Shown piece after piece: positions 15,518 through 24,145 of a stretch of 36,666 nucleotides of DNA; positions within the stretch are counted from its first letter, which is position 1, and each line of letters begins with the position of its first letter. The notes below the pieces were generated by a model. It made no database searches. It saw only the letters and a program-made list of their open reading frames with translations, and was not told the DNA's origin. A program made the position numbers and the translations under genes. Origin of the DNA: Nitrosomonas supralitoralis (lineage in GTDB: Bacteria; Pseudomonadota; Gammaproteobacteria; Burkholderiales; Nitrosomonadaceae); the NCBI RefSeq assembly GCF_003011925.2, contig NZ_PXXU01000035.1, positions 1 to 36,666 on the forward strand. The letters run 5' to 3'.

Positions 15518-16888
15518 GTGAATCTAATCAAATCAATTATGAATCAATTTACTTCACAATTATCATGCGTTGAATCCAATGTGTGTGCAATAGAACAGCC
15601 ACTGAATTTTCCCGAATACCCTGAAAGGCAAGAACTTCATGCCGAATTGAATGCGGTGGCGTATGAGTTCTTGGCGCCTCCTTTTGAGCTCTCTCATCTG
15701 GTTCTGCTGTCTGAGCGTGGGTGGATTGAGCAGGAACGTAAATTGATCAGCGAGTTATGTGTTCGTTATGGCATAAATCCGCCTAATACACATGAAAATG
15801 ATTTTAGCGCGAATTTTGGAGAATTTCGACTTAGATGGGAACGGCATACTGAATACTCGACGTATACCGTTTATCGGGCTAAACCATTTAGTATTCCGTT
15901 CGAGTCTCCCGCGATTTCATATGTGCCGCAGGAGTGGTTGATCAGTTTGCCCGGTGAGTTGCTGGTGGCAACACATATTGCCTTAGAGGACCGTTCACGA
16001 CCCAAGCGCAGCTTACATGAATTATCAACGCTATTTGCTTCCGGAGCCGTGATCGGCTCCAATGTGGCCGGAGGTGCTGCAAGTGTATGGAGTGATAATC
16101 AGATCCACTATGATAATTTCGGACGTATCTTAATTCATGATGAAAATCTACGAAGTCGTCAAGTTGGGCGTTTGGTGCAGCGACTTCTTGAAATCGAAAC
16201 TTATCGCATGTTGGCGATGCTGCCTTTGCCCATCACGCGTAGAATTATTCCACAATTGGCTCGTGCGGATCAACGCTTAGCCGGATTGACTGCTAACAAT
16301 GTAAATTTGTCCAGTATTGAAGATGAGCAACGTTTGCTAAATGAATTAACACTATTGGCAGCAGAGACAGAACGTTTATCCGCACAAACCAGTCATCGTT
16401 TTAATGCATCTCGGGCTTATTATAATATTGTGAAGTTACGCATTGCCGAGTTGCGAGAAGAACGGATTGAAGGACTGCAAATGCTACAAGAATTTATGAT
16501 TCAGCGTTTGTCGTCGGCAATGGGAACGTGTGAGTTGGTTCATACCAAATTGGAAACACTTTCGATGCGCCTGGGGCGGGCATCAGCATTATTACGCACA
16601 CGAGTTGACTTATCCATGGAAGCGCAGATTCATGATTTGCTTAAATCCATGGATAATCGGGCGCGAATACAGCTGCGTATGCAAGAAACGGTTGAAGGTT
16701 TGTCTGTTGTTGTATTGAGTTATTATCTACTGGGGATCATTGGTTATGGATTAAAAGCCGTTAAGTCAGCGGGGCATGATATCAATGTAGAGCTGGTGAC
16801 CGGTATTGCGATTCCAATTGTGGTGCTTGGGGTTTTCTTAGTAGTTAGAGGAATTCGTAATATGGTCAGCAGGTTGCAAAGGGATTGA
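15518..16888 (+). CDS. DUF3422 family membrane-anchored protein
   Basis: The 456-residue protein belongs to the uncharacterised DUF3422 family. The N-terminal part has the family-like HAELNAVAYEFLAPPFELSH and FRLRWERHTEYSTYTVYR blocks. A long helical middle (about 250-400) follows, and two hydrophobic helices end the protein (GLSVVVLSYYLLGIIGYGL and GIAIPIVVLGVFLVV). It is likely anchored in the inner membrane by its C terminus. The start is uncertain: GTG at 15518 or ATG at 15539, neither with a good ribosome binding site. It ends 10 bp from the convergent sdaA. Function is unknown for the family. Confidence 0.88.
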   Translation: MNLIKSIMNQFTSQLSCVESNVCAIEQPLNFPEYPERQELHAELNAVAYEFLAPPFELSHLVLLSERGWIEQERKLISELCVRYGINPPNTHENDFSANFGEFRLRWERHTEYSTYTVYRAKPFSIPFESPAISYVPQEWLISLPGELLVATHIALEDRSRPKRSLHELSTLFASGAVIGSNVAGGAASVWSDNQIHYDNFGRILIHDENLRSRQVGRLVQRLLEIETYRMLAMLPLPITRRIIPQLARADQRLAGLTANNVNLSSIEDEQRLLNELTLLAAETERLSAQTSHRFNASRAYYNIVKLRIAELREERIEGLQMLQEFMIQRLSSAMGTCELVHTKLETLSMRLGRASALLRTRVDLSMEAQIHDLLKSMDNRARIQLRMQETVEGLSVVVLSYYLLGIIGYGLKAVKSAGHDINVELVTGIAIPIVVLGVFLVVRGIRNMVSRLQRD

Positions 16889-16898
16889 TGATGATTGA

Positions 16899-18278
16899 TT
16901 AACATTCCGTGATGCTGACCGCTAAACCGCCCAGTGAAGTTTCCTTATGTTTTACTGACATCTCAAGTCCGGTTTGTTTCATTGCGCTGATGCAATTGTC
17001 TAATGACATAAAGTGCTGTCCATCGCCACGAATTGCCAACGATGCTGCGGTATATGCCTTAATGGCACCAAACCCGTTACGTTCTATGCATGGCACTTGA
17101 ACCAGGCTACCCACTGGATCGCAAGTCATGCCTAAGTGATGTTCCAGTGCGATTTCTGCAGCATTTTCAATTTGCTGAGTAGTGCCACCTTTTATAGCGC
17201 ATAAGGCTGCCGCTGCCATGGCTGAAGCTGATCCTACTTCGCCCTGGCATCCAACTTCCGCACCGGAAATCGAACTATTGTGCTTGATTAGTCCGCCAAT
17301 CGCACCAGCCACCAACAGGAAATCCCGTACTTGTTCCAGAGTTGCGCCTTCATGTTTTACTGCATAGTAAATGACGGCCGGTATCACGCCAGCCGCGCCA
17401 TTAGTAGGAGCGGTAACTACCATATGTCCGGCCGCATTCTCCTCATTGACTGCCATGGCATATGCGCACAGCCAGTCATTTAAGTTGCCTTTCTTCGGAT
17501 TGTCTTGTAATTGTTGATGCAGCGCATGAGCACGTCGTTTAATATTTAGGCCGCCAGGCAGTCGACCTTCGGCGATAAGGCCATTTTCGAGGCAAGTTCG
17601 CATTGCATTCCAGATTGCGTCCAACCCTTCATTGAGTTTGGTTTCATCGAGACGCTCCAACTCATTGATGCGTTTCATGGCGGCTATCGATAATTTGCTA
17701 TCGGCCGACATTTTCATCATTTGATTGGCTGAATCGAAAGGAAAGCCACAAGTGTTGGTTGTTTCTATTTTAATCGGCGCTACCAGGTTACCGATTTCCG
17801 GCAATGTAGTGATAAAGCCACCACCAATCGAGAAATAGGTTTCAGTTAACAGAGTCTTGCCGGTTTCATCCAGCAACTGAAAAATCATGCCGTTCGGATG
17901 TTCTGGAAGAGGTTCTCCACGATCGAAAATAATATCTTCTGCCGGGTTGAAGTGAATTTTTATAGATTCGCTGATCTGAATCGTTGTTTGTTGCCAAAGT
18001 TGTTCAAATAATTCGTTGACATTCAGTTCAGCCAAACCTTTTGGAGTGTATTCATGCATGCCTAAAGTTACTGCCCGATCAGTTGCATGACCCTTACCAG
18101 TGAAGGCTAAAGATCCACGTAAAGTGCAGCGGACTTGCGTGAAGGTTGGCATGGTATGGTCGGAAATATAAGCCTGTATACGATCACGAAAATCCTTAGC
18201 TGCAACCATGGGACCCATCGTATGTGAGCTGGATGGCCCAATACCTATTTTGAAAAGATCAAGAACACTAATGAACAT
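16899..18278 (-). CDS. sdaA: L-serine ammonia-lyase (iron-sulfur-dependent serine dehydratase)
   Basis: The 459-residue single-chain enzyme deaminates L-serine to pyruvate with an oxygen-labile [4Fe-4S] cluster. The N-terminal beta domain starts [20 protein letters not shown]; the alpha domain has the cluster-binding Cys residues in [16 protein letters not shown] and in [18 protein letters not shown]. Length matches bacterial SdaA. The ATG at 18278 has a possible ribosome binding site (aggtaa). It is transcribed toward the DUF3422 gene and ends 10 bp from it with no terminator hairpin seen. Being an Fe-S enzyme next to bfd may be coincidence. Confidence 0.97.
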   Translation of the reverse strand: MFISVLDLFKIGIGPSSSHTMGPMVAAKDFRDRIQAYISDHTMPTFTQVRCTLRGSLAFTGKGHATDRAVTLGMHEYTPKGLAELNVNELFEQLWQQTTIQISESIKIHFNPAEDIIFDRGEPLPEHPNGMIFQLLDETGKTLLTETYFSIGGGFITTLPEIGNLVAPIKIETTNTCGFPFDSANQMMKMSADSKLSIAAMKRINELERLDETKLNEGLDAIWNAMRTCLENGLIAEGRLPGGLNIKRRAHALHQQLQDNPKKGNLNDWLCAYAMAVNEENAAGHMVVTAPTNGAAGVIPAVIYYAVKHEGATLEQVRDFLLVAGAIGGLIKHNSSISGAEVGCQGEVGSASAMAAAALCAIKGGTTQQIENAAEIALEHHLGMTCDPVGSLVQVPCIERNGFGAIKAYTAASLAIRGDGQHFMSLDNCISAMKQTGLEMSVKHKETSLGGLAVSITEC

Positions 18279-18419
18279 TACCTTACCTGTGAAAATTAGG
18301 GTTATTTACTATAGAAGATTCAGGTGTTGATTAGTAGAATTTTATGCGCTTAAAATCAACATCCAGCTAGTATCCTATATGTCTTGCGCTGACTCAACAA
18401 ATATTTATTGACGGCAGAA

Positions 18420-18440
18420 GTTGAACAAGGAATGTTCAAC
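18420..18440. promoter_or_regulatory. Inverted repeat, possible operator upstream of bfd
   Basis: GTTGAACA and TGTTCAAC are perfect 8-bp arms separated by five bases. The site lies 31 bp upstream of the bfd -35 box, between the divergent sdaA and bfd genes. It has no T-run, so it is more like a regulator site than a terminator. The regulator is unknown. Confidence 0.4.
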
Positions 18441-18470
18441 TATTTATTGCTCGGTGCGCGCCGAAATAAG

Positions 18471-18522
18471 TTGCTTTTTATGATTAATTAAGTATAATTA
18501 AGAATCATTCTCATTATTAATA
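18471..18522 (+). promoter_or_regulatory. bfd promoter with overlapping Fur box
   Basis: A -35 box ttgctt (18471-18476), a 16-bp spacer and a perfect -10 box tataat (18493-18498) are followed at once by agaatcattctcattatta (18501-18519). The last is a good match to the Fur consensus read as AATAATGAGAATGATT on the other strand. The core gaatcattctcattatt is identical to that in the RTX gene promoter at 24847-24863. Confidence 0.85.
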
Positions 18523-18588
18523 ATTCTTTGATCTCTGTTTTTGTTTGACAAAAAATTTAACCTAATCTTAGATCGCAGGGTATTCGAT

Positions 18589-18828
18589 ATGTATGTATGT
18601 ATTTGCAAAGGAATAACAGAAAGAGCATTGCAGGAAGCAATATACCATGGTGCTGATCGGATGCGGGATTTAAAATCTTGCCTTGGTGTTACGGAGCAGT
18701 GTGGCTTGTGCGCCTGCCATGTTAAACAAGTGCTGGACCAAACGCTGGAACAGAAATCCCAGATGCAAGATTTAGTTCCTCAGTCTTTTGCAAGTCAATC
18801 CGTCTGCATGTGTACAAATGCTGCTTAG
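18589..18828 (+). CDS. bfd: Bacterioferritin-associated ferredoxin
   Basis: The 79-residue [2Fe-2S] protein delivers electrons to bacterioferritin so that stored Fe(III) can be released. It starts MYVCICKGIT and has the four ligands as CIC near the N terminus and CGLCAC further on (TEQCGLCACHVKQVLDQ). The start at ATG 18589 gives the exact family N terminus, with caggg upstream; an alternative TTG at 18541 would add 16 untypical residues. The last ~20 residues (after LEQKSQMQD) are longer than in the E. coli protein and carry an extra CMC. The Fur-box promoter fits induction under iron starvation. No bacterioferritin gene is in the window. Confidence 0.95.
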   Translation: MYVCICKGITERALQEAIYHGADRMRDLKSCLGVTEQCGLCACHVKQVLDQTLEQKSQMQDLVPQSFASQSVCMCTNAA

Positions 18829-19038
18829 AGTGTGCAGAATGATTGGTATTTACAGGATTAATGTGTGCTGAAAGATGAGGCATTTTTGCGCTGTTGTCCT
18901 AGAGGATTCTTTGTGATGAATGTTCAATCCTTTCTATTTTATGGATGTCCTGATTAGTCTCGCTCAAATCCAAATTAAATTAATGAAGAGCCTATATTAG
19001 CTTTTTATTTTCCTTGCGTGATACTTATTCATTATTTT

Positions 19039-19068
19039 GTGGCAATATTTATGTTATAAAAATGCCAC
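19039..19068. promoter_or_regulatory. Inverted repeat upstream of the TonB receptor gene
   Basis: GTGGCA and TGCCAC form 6-bp arms 18 bp apart, 46 bp before the receptor start codon. The intervening sequence is AT-rich. It could be an operator or the position of a promoter with an unusual sigma factor. No clear Fur consensus or standard promoter was found in this gap (18829-19114), which is otherwise empty. Confidence 0.35.
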
Positions 19069-19114
19069 AGAACTCTTGCTTAAAACAACAAAAATATTTG
19101 TGCCTTAATTTATT

Positions 19115-21499
19115 ATGATTATCCGCGGGATTGCTAGGTCTGCTTGTTTTTATGCAATATTGTTTTATTTCGGTTTGACGCTAATTTTCCTTCCATCAAT
19201 TTGTCTCGCAGAATCGATAAATACCCCTTCAACTGTACGCACCTTCAGTATTCCGGCCGGCACTTTGCAAGATGCTATTAATCAGTTTGTGAAGCAGTCG
19301 GATATCAAGTTGACTGCTGATCCTGCTTTGCTACAGGGAAAAGTCACTTTTGGCCTTAATGGTGATTATGAAATTCAAGCGGCTCTGGATCAATTGCTCG
19401 AAAATTCTGGCTTGCGAGTCGTTGAGCAAGCTGACGGCTATGCCATTGCTGTGCAGCCAATTACATCAGGCGCTGAAGCGGTAGTTACTTTGCCCTCAAT
19501 TCAAGTTACTGCCAACAATGCTGGCCGTTATGCCGCGACAAGTACCAATACAGCAACAAAAACCAATACATTGCTGCGCGATGTTCCACAAGCCATCTCT
19601 GTGATAACGAATGAATTGATTAAAGATCAATCAATCCGTAGCTTGGGTGATGCAGTTCGTTATGTGCCAGGTGTCGGCGTATCGCAAGGAGAGGGCAATC
19701 GTGATGCATTGGTGTTTCGTGGCAATCGTTCGACAGGGGATTTTTTTATTGATGGCATACGCGATGATGCCGAGTTCTTCCGCGATTTATATAATATTGA
19801 GCGCGTTGAGGTGCTCAAAGGTGCTAACGGTATGATTTTTGGGCGTGGCGGATCTGGTGGTGTGGTCAACCGTGTTTCGAAGCAGGCCAACTGGGATTCT
19901 GCCCGGGAATTCACTTTTCAGGGTGGTTCATTTAATCAGAAAAGAATGACGGCTGATGTTGGTTATGTCATTAATGATGTGGCTGCCGTTCGTTTGAATG
20001 CCTTGTTCGAAGACGCCGGCAGTTTTCGCGACGGTGTCAGTATGGAACGTCTTGGAATATCTCCGACTATTACGATCAAACCAACACACCGTACTAAGAT
20101 AGTAGCAGGAATGGAGCGCTTTCACGATGACCGCACCGCTGATCGAGGCATTCCTTCTTTTTTAGGGCGCCCAGTGAATGTACATGAATCACAATTTTTT
20201 GGCGATCCGAAGCGTAGCAATGCAAAGATTGATGTATTGTCATTCAATTCTTTCATCGAACATAAATTTGATTCCGGAGTTACGCTGCAAAACCGGACGA
20301 ACTATACGACATATGATAAGTTTTATCAGAATATCTTCGCCAACAGTCAGGTTTTTGCCGGGCTAATATCGCTCGGTGCATATAACAACGTAACATCGCG
20401 TGAAAATGTTTTTAATCAGACCAATCTGCTCTATTCACTCAGCACTGGTCCAATCTCACATACATTGATGGCAGGTGTCGAGGTGGGGCGTCAGGAAACC
20501 CATAATCAACGAAGAAACGGTTTTTTTAACAATGATCAGTCGCAAGTCAATTTGCGTGTGCCTTTAAGTAACCCGACTACAAATGCACCTGTGGGTTTTT
20601 TGACGAGAGATACCGACGCGCATAATCGTAGTGTGGTCAACGTCACATCGTTGTATGTTCAGGATCAGATAGAGTTACTGCCTCAGTTGCAAATGATTGC
20701 AGGGGTCCGTTACGATATGTTTCAGGTAGATTTTCAGCAAAGAAATGCAGATAAAACGCACCTGAAAACGAATGACGGATTGCTTGCGCCGCGTTTCGGA
20801 ATTATTTATAAACCTATTGAGCCGGTTTCATTTTATGCCAGTTATAGTCAGGCTTATGTTCCGCGTGCGGGTGATCAACTGACATCTTTAAATGTGACAG
20901 TCGATACGCTTAAGCCGGAAAAATTTACAACGCTGGAGACTGGAATTAAGTGGGATATTCGCCCTGATCTGGCACTAACCGCCGCTGTCTACCAACTTGA
21001 TCGGACCAATGTGATTACGGCTGATCCAAACGATTCGACCCGAACTTTTCTAGCCAAGGGGCAACGCACAGAGGGGGTTGAAGTCAGTCTCAATGGTCAG
21101 TTGACTTCAAATTGGAGCGTAATGGGTGGATATGCATTTCAAACGGGTCAATTTACCAGTGAAATACCGGGAGTGGCAAAAAAGGGAGCGACGGTAGGGG
21201 AGCTTCCTCGACATACTTTTTCTGCTTGGAACCGATACGATATTACCCCTAAAATAGGAGCCGCGTTTGGAGTAATTTATCGCGGAGAAATGTTTGCTTC
21301 GGCCGATAACGCGGTGAGAATTCCTGATTTTACAAGGGTCGATGCGGCATTATTCGCGCAATTCACCAAACGGTTTCGGGGACAGTTGAATATTGAAAAC
21401 TTATTTGATACCAAGTACTTTTCTTCTGTACATAACAATAACAATATCACACCCGGTTCTCCGATTGCTATCCGCGCCAGCTTAATTGCTAATTTCTAA
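19115..21499 (+). CDS. TonB-dependent siderophore receptor with N-terminal STN signalling domain (Fiu-like)
   Basis: The 794-residue outer-membrane receptor takes up ferric siderophores using TonB energy. In order it shows a signal peptide (to about SICLAES, residue 33), an STN domain (about 45-110: FSIPAGTLQDAINQFVKQSD), a plug domain (DVPQAISVIT, VEVLKGANGMIFGRGGSGG) and a 22-strand barrel. The barrel ends in FDTKYFSSVHNNNNITPGSP and a final aromatic F. The NNNITPG end resembles catecholate receptors of the Fiu type, so a catecholate ligand is a reasonable guess. An STN domain normally signals to a FecR/FecI pair, but neither is present here. No siderophore synthesis genes are nearby, suggesting use of siderophores made by others. 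Confidence 0.93.
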   Translation: MIIRGIARSACFYAILFYFGLTLIFLPSICLAESINTPSTVRTFSIPAGTLQDAINQFVKQSDIKLTADPALLQGKVTFGLNGDYEIQAALDQLLENSGLRVVEQADGYAIAVQPITSGAEAVVTLPSIQVTANNAGRYAATSTNTATKTNTLLRDVPQAISVITNELIKDQSIRSLGDAVRYVPGVGVSQGEGNRDALVFRGNRSTGDFFIDGIRDDAEFFRDLYNIERVEVLKGANGMIFGRGGSGGVVNRVSKQANWDSAREFTFQGGSFNQKRMTADVGYVINDVAAVRLNALFEDAGSFRDGVSMERLGISPTITIKPTHRTKIVAGMERFHDDRTADRGIPSFLGRPVNVHESQFFGDPKRSNAKIDVLSFNSFIEHKFDSGVTLQNRTNYTTYDKFYQNIFANSQVFAGLISLGAYNNVTSRENVFNQTNLLYSLSTGPISHTLMAGVEVGRQETHNQRRNGFFNNDQSQVNLRVPLSNPTTNAPVGFLTRDTDAHNRSVVNVTSLYVQDQIELLPQLQMIAGVRYDMFQVDFQQRNADKTHLKTNDGLLAPRFGIIYKPIEPVSFYASYSQAYVPRAGDQLTSLNVTVDTLKPEKFTTLETGIKWDIRPDLALTAAVYQLDRTNVITADPNDSTRTFLAKGQRTEGVEVSLNGQLTSNWSVMGGYAFQTGQFTSEIPGVAKKGATVGELPRHTFSAWNRYDITPKIGAAFGVIYRGEMFASADNAVRIPDFTRVDAALFAQFTKRFRGQLNIENLFDTKYFSSVHNNNNITPGSPIAIRASLIANF

Positions 21500-21537
21500 A
21501 AATAAAGTTTTAATGTCATTTTAATTGATTAAGTAAA

Positions 21538-21580
21538 TAATAATGATTATCATTGCTGTTCGTATTGTGTTGATTAATTT
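21538..21580 (+). promoter_or_regulatory. Fur box and probable promoter of the two-domain exported protein
   Basis: aatgat-t-atcatt at 21542-21554 is a perfect 6-1-6 Fur palindrome within ataataatgattatcattg. A -35-like ttgctg (21553-21558) overlaps its right edge, with taattt (21575-21580) 16 bp further as a possible -10. The box is strong; the promoter boxes are weak guesses. The site separates the gene from the receptor upstream. Confidence 0.8.
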
Positions 21581-21595
21581 AATAAGGAACCCTTA

Positions 21596-23860
21596 ATGAT
21601 GTATTTATCAAAAAAAATCATGATCGTAATGGAAAGATCATTGATGATGAGTTTGATAGTAATAGCCTTGTCTATAAGCAATATGAGTGCAATCGCAGCG
21701 ACCACCTCGAATGCTGCGACAATTCAGTCAGGTGTAACTGCTTTCCAGGCAATAAAAGCCTTGCGCGGAGAAACGCCAATGAATGGCGATGCTATCGCTG
21801 CTACTTATGTAGGGGATTTGCAAGCACTTGTGCAGGAAATTGATGAGACTAATTTTCTGGAACTGAACAATGATATCCAAGGGGCTATTAACGACATCAA
21901 AGATGGCAAGGAACCCACCTTAGCAGGACAGGTTATCGATAAAACCTTGCAACGAGTTTTTTACCAAATTATTTGGAATCGAATTTCCACGATTCGCGAT
22001 CAATTTGATGCTGGAACAACTGAAGCGCTTACCCAAATGCTCAATGAGGCAGAAGCTTCATTTCAAGCAATTACAGGAACAGTTGCCAGAGAGAATCAGA
22101 TCCTGACTGCTGATCGACAAGCGATCGAGGCAGGAAGCAATCCGGGATTGGACGTTGAGATTACAAATTCTTTCTCGAGTGTGCGAACAGCCTTGAATAA
22201 AAGCAACCCGGACGAGGATTTGATTGCTGTGCAAGTCGCGCGTTATGCGATTCGGATGTCGCTTGCCCGGGCTTATTACATAGCAGTATTGCGTGAAGTA
22301 GCGGGCGTGATTGAACATCGAAGCACAGACTTGGATGAAACCCGTAAAGAGCAAAAAGAAGGAGAGATTTTCTATCGTATTATTGAGCCTCTGGTAGCAA
22401 GAGGAAATCCCGCTGGTAATTTGTCTATTAAAGCTCAGTTGACCGGAAATCCATCGCGCATTGTGGCCGATGAAATTGTAAGCGAGTTAAGTGTTGGCAT
22501 TATAGCCCGAGTGTTGGGCGAGATGAGCGGTCAAGAAAAAGCGATTGCTGGTCAGAACCGCGCCAGCGCGATGGCTGAAGCTGCCGGTGCGAAATATTTT
22601 GCAAGAATCTTGTTGCCCGATCTGGAGTTACGATTAGGTGGCGCAGATCGCAGTAATCTGGAAAGTGGACTGGAGAATTTGCTGACCGCAAGTAATGAGC
22701 TGAGTGCATCAAAATCAACGGCAGCTCGCGATGCAATTTCAGCGATTCTGGAGAAGTATGAAGGTGAATTATATCGTGCCAAATATGAGATAACCAATCA
22801 CACTGCCATTGTAGAAAATGCTGTAACAAACTATCAGGCTATCGGAGATTTGCGAAACCAGATTCCTATTGACGCTGCTGCAATTGCTTCGAAGTATGCG
22901 GGAGATTTGCAACAACTTACACAGATTGTTGATCAGGTATATGGATTGTCGATTGATCAAGACGTTTCGGGAGCAATTGATCAAGTAAAGAATGGCGATC
23001 AAGTGGCTTTGGCTCTGCAAGTTATGGATAAATCATTGCAGAAAATGTTTGCGCTAGTTGTCTACAACCGCGTAACGTTAACGGCGGATCAATTTAGTAA
23101 TCTATCCACTGATGAATTAACCCTGGAATGGGATAGAGCTTATGCTGCCTACTCGGCCATTGCACAAACAACAGACAAAGAGGACAAAATTCTCTCGCTG
23201 GATTTGCAAACCATTACAACCGGTAGAGATCCCGATCTGGACTACCAGATAATGCTGGCATTTGTTCAAGGTAAACAAGCTATTAATAAAGCGAATGCAG
23301 ATGATGGCGTGGTTCTGGCTTTGGCGCGTGAAAATATTGTCATTCCTCTGGTAAGAAGCTTTCTGATCGGAGTATTGCGCGAACTAGAAGGCATAATTTC
23401 TCATAGAAATGATGACATTGATGAAGCCAGGGAAGAGCAGATTGAAGCGGAATATTTTTACCGTACCGTAGAAGGATTTGTCGCTCAGGACAATCCAGTT
23501 GGTAGTAGTCGCATCAAAGCTCAATTGACAGGCGAGTTAGCCAATATAGTTGCTAATGACATCGTCAGCGACATCAATAAAGGCATTGTGGGTCAATTGA
23601 AAAGAAGCATCGGTCAAATTGAAGCAAACTTTGTTGCCAATAAAAATCAAGCCTTATTAGCAGCAGAAAGACTTTCATTATATGCCAATATCTTTCTTCC
23701 TGACCTCGAGTTACGGCTAGATACATTGCATCGTGTAAAGCTTGAGAATGGAATCAGAGATTTGAAACTGGCGATTCAAACGGATGATATAAATCGAGCA
23801 ATTGCTGTTCGTTCAATCATCAATGAAGTGGTCGCAGATTATGAGAATGAGCTAATCTAG
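21596..23860 (+). CDS. Fur-regulated exported protein made of two copies of an unrecognised ~350-residue domain
   Basis: The 754-residue product starts MMYLSKKIMIVMERS with a signal peptide ending near MSAIAA (residue ~35), preceded by a good ribosome binding site (aagga). The rest is two diverged copies of one domain, about 42-400 and 402-754. Shared blocks include A.YQAI..LR, A.YVGDLQ.L, LRE..G.I.HR..D.DE.R.EQ, E..FYR..E..VA..NP.G, IKAQLTG, IVA..IVS and LPDLELRL. The copies are rich in helix-forming residues and acidic clusters, with few Cys. I do not recognise the domain. The Fur box, its place after a siderophore receptor and its export point to an iron-related role in the periplasm or at the surface; an imelysin/EfeO-like role was considered, but the GxHxxE signature is not seen. 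A terminator follows, so the unit is monocistronic. Confidence 0.85.
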   Translation: MMYLSKKIMIVMERSLMMSLIVIALSISNMSAIAATTSNAATIQSGVTAFQAIKALRGETPMNGDAIAATYVGDLQALVQEIDETNFLELNNDIQGAINDIKDGKEPTLAGQVIDKTLQRVFYQIIWNRISTIRDQFDAGTTEALTQMLNEAEASFQAITGTVARENQILTADRQAIEAGSNPGLDVEITNSFSSVRTALNKSNPDEDLIAVQVARYAIRMSLARAYYIAVLREVAGVIEHRSTDLDETRKEQKEGEIFYRIIEPLVARGNPAGNLSIKAQLTGNPSRIVADEIVSELSVGIIARVLGEMSGQEKAIAGQNRASAMAEAAGAKYFARILLPDLELRLGGADRSNLESGLENLLTASNELSASKSTAARDAISAILEKYEGELYRAKYEITNHTAIVENAVTNYQAIGDLRNQIPIDAAAIASKYAGDLQQLTQIVDQVYGLSIDQDVSGAIDQVKNGDQVALALQVMDKSLQKMFALVVYNRVTLTADQFSNLSTDELTLEWDRAYAAYSAIAQTTDKEDKILSLDLQTITTGRDPDLDYQIMLAFVQGKQAINKANADDGVVLALARENIVIPLVRSFLIGVLRELEGIISHRNDDIDEAREEQIEAEYFYRTVEGFVAQDNPVGSSRIKAQLTGELANIVANDIVSDINKGIVGQLKRSIGQIEANFVANKNQALLAAERLSLYANIFLPDLELRLDTLHRVKLENGIRDLKLAIQTDDINRAIAVRSIINEVVADYENELI

Positions 23861-23869
23861 CAGTAAAAG

Positions 23870-23911
23870 AGCCTTATCGCAGAAGTGTCCGCGGTAAGGC
23901 TTATTTTGTTC
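23870..23911 (+). terminator. Rho-independent terminator after the two-domain protein gene
   Basis: gccttatcgc (23871-23880) pairs with gcggtaaggc (23891-23900), with one G-T-type pair, and is followed by ttattttgttc. It begins 10 bp after the stop codon. Confidence 0.8.
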
Positions 23912-24097
23912 TGTTTGCAGCAAGTATTGTATTAGAATTAAAACTATTCAAAGCACATCATATCTGGCAGAGTTAACGGTGATACTAAATTCGCATTCTG
24001 CTCAGGTAATCTGAGTTTGTACGGATGAATTGCATTGGGATGGCGGGGCTTTTAATCTATCGGTAAACTAAGGATGAAGGGGTTGTGCTGGCATCGA

Positions 24098-24137
24098 AAA
24101 AAAGCCGCATCACCAATTGGTGATGCGGCTTTTTTAT
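24098..24137. terminator. Perfect palindromic bidirectional terminator
   Basis: aaaaaagccgcatcaccaat and its exact reverse complement meet at 24116/24117, giving a 13-bp GC-containing stem flanked by A-run and T-run. It works in both directions. Its main client is the leftward RTX gene, whose stop codon is at 24146. The stretch 23912-24097 between it and the previous terminator holds no supported gene. Confidence 0.85.
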
Positions 24138-24145
24138 TTTTATGG

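Noticed and set aside
22058..23020. Several minus-strand open frames of 80-110 codons opposite the two-domain exported protein
   Set aside because: They lie wholly within a well-supported gene with a signal peptide, Fur box and terminator, and have no features of their own.
21596..23860. Imelysin/EfeO-like (peptidase M75) identity for the two-domain protein
   Set aside because: The GxHxxE signature of imelysins is not visible; the conserved His lies in G.I.HR..D.DE, which does not fit. Kept only as a possibility to test.
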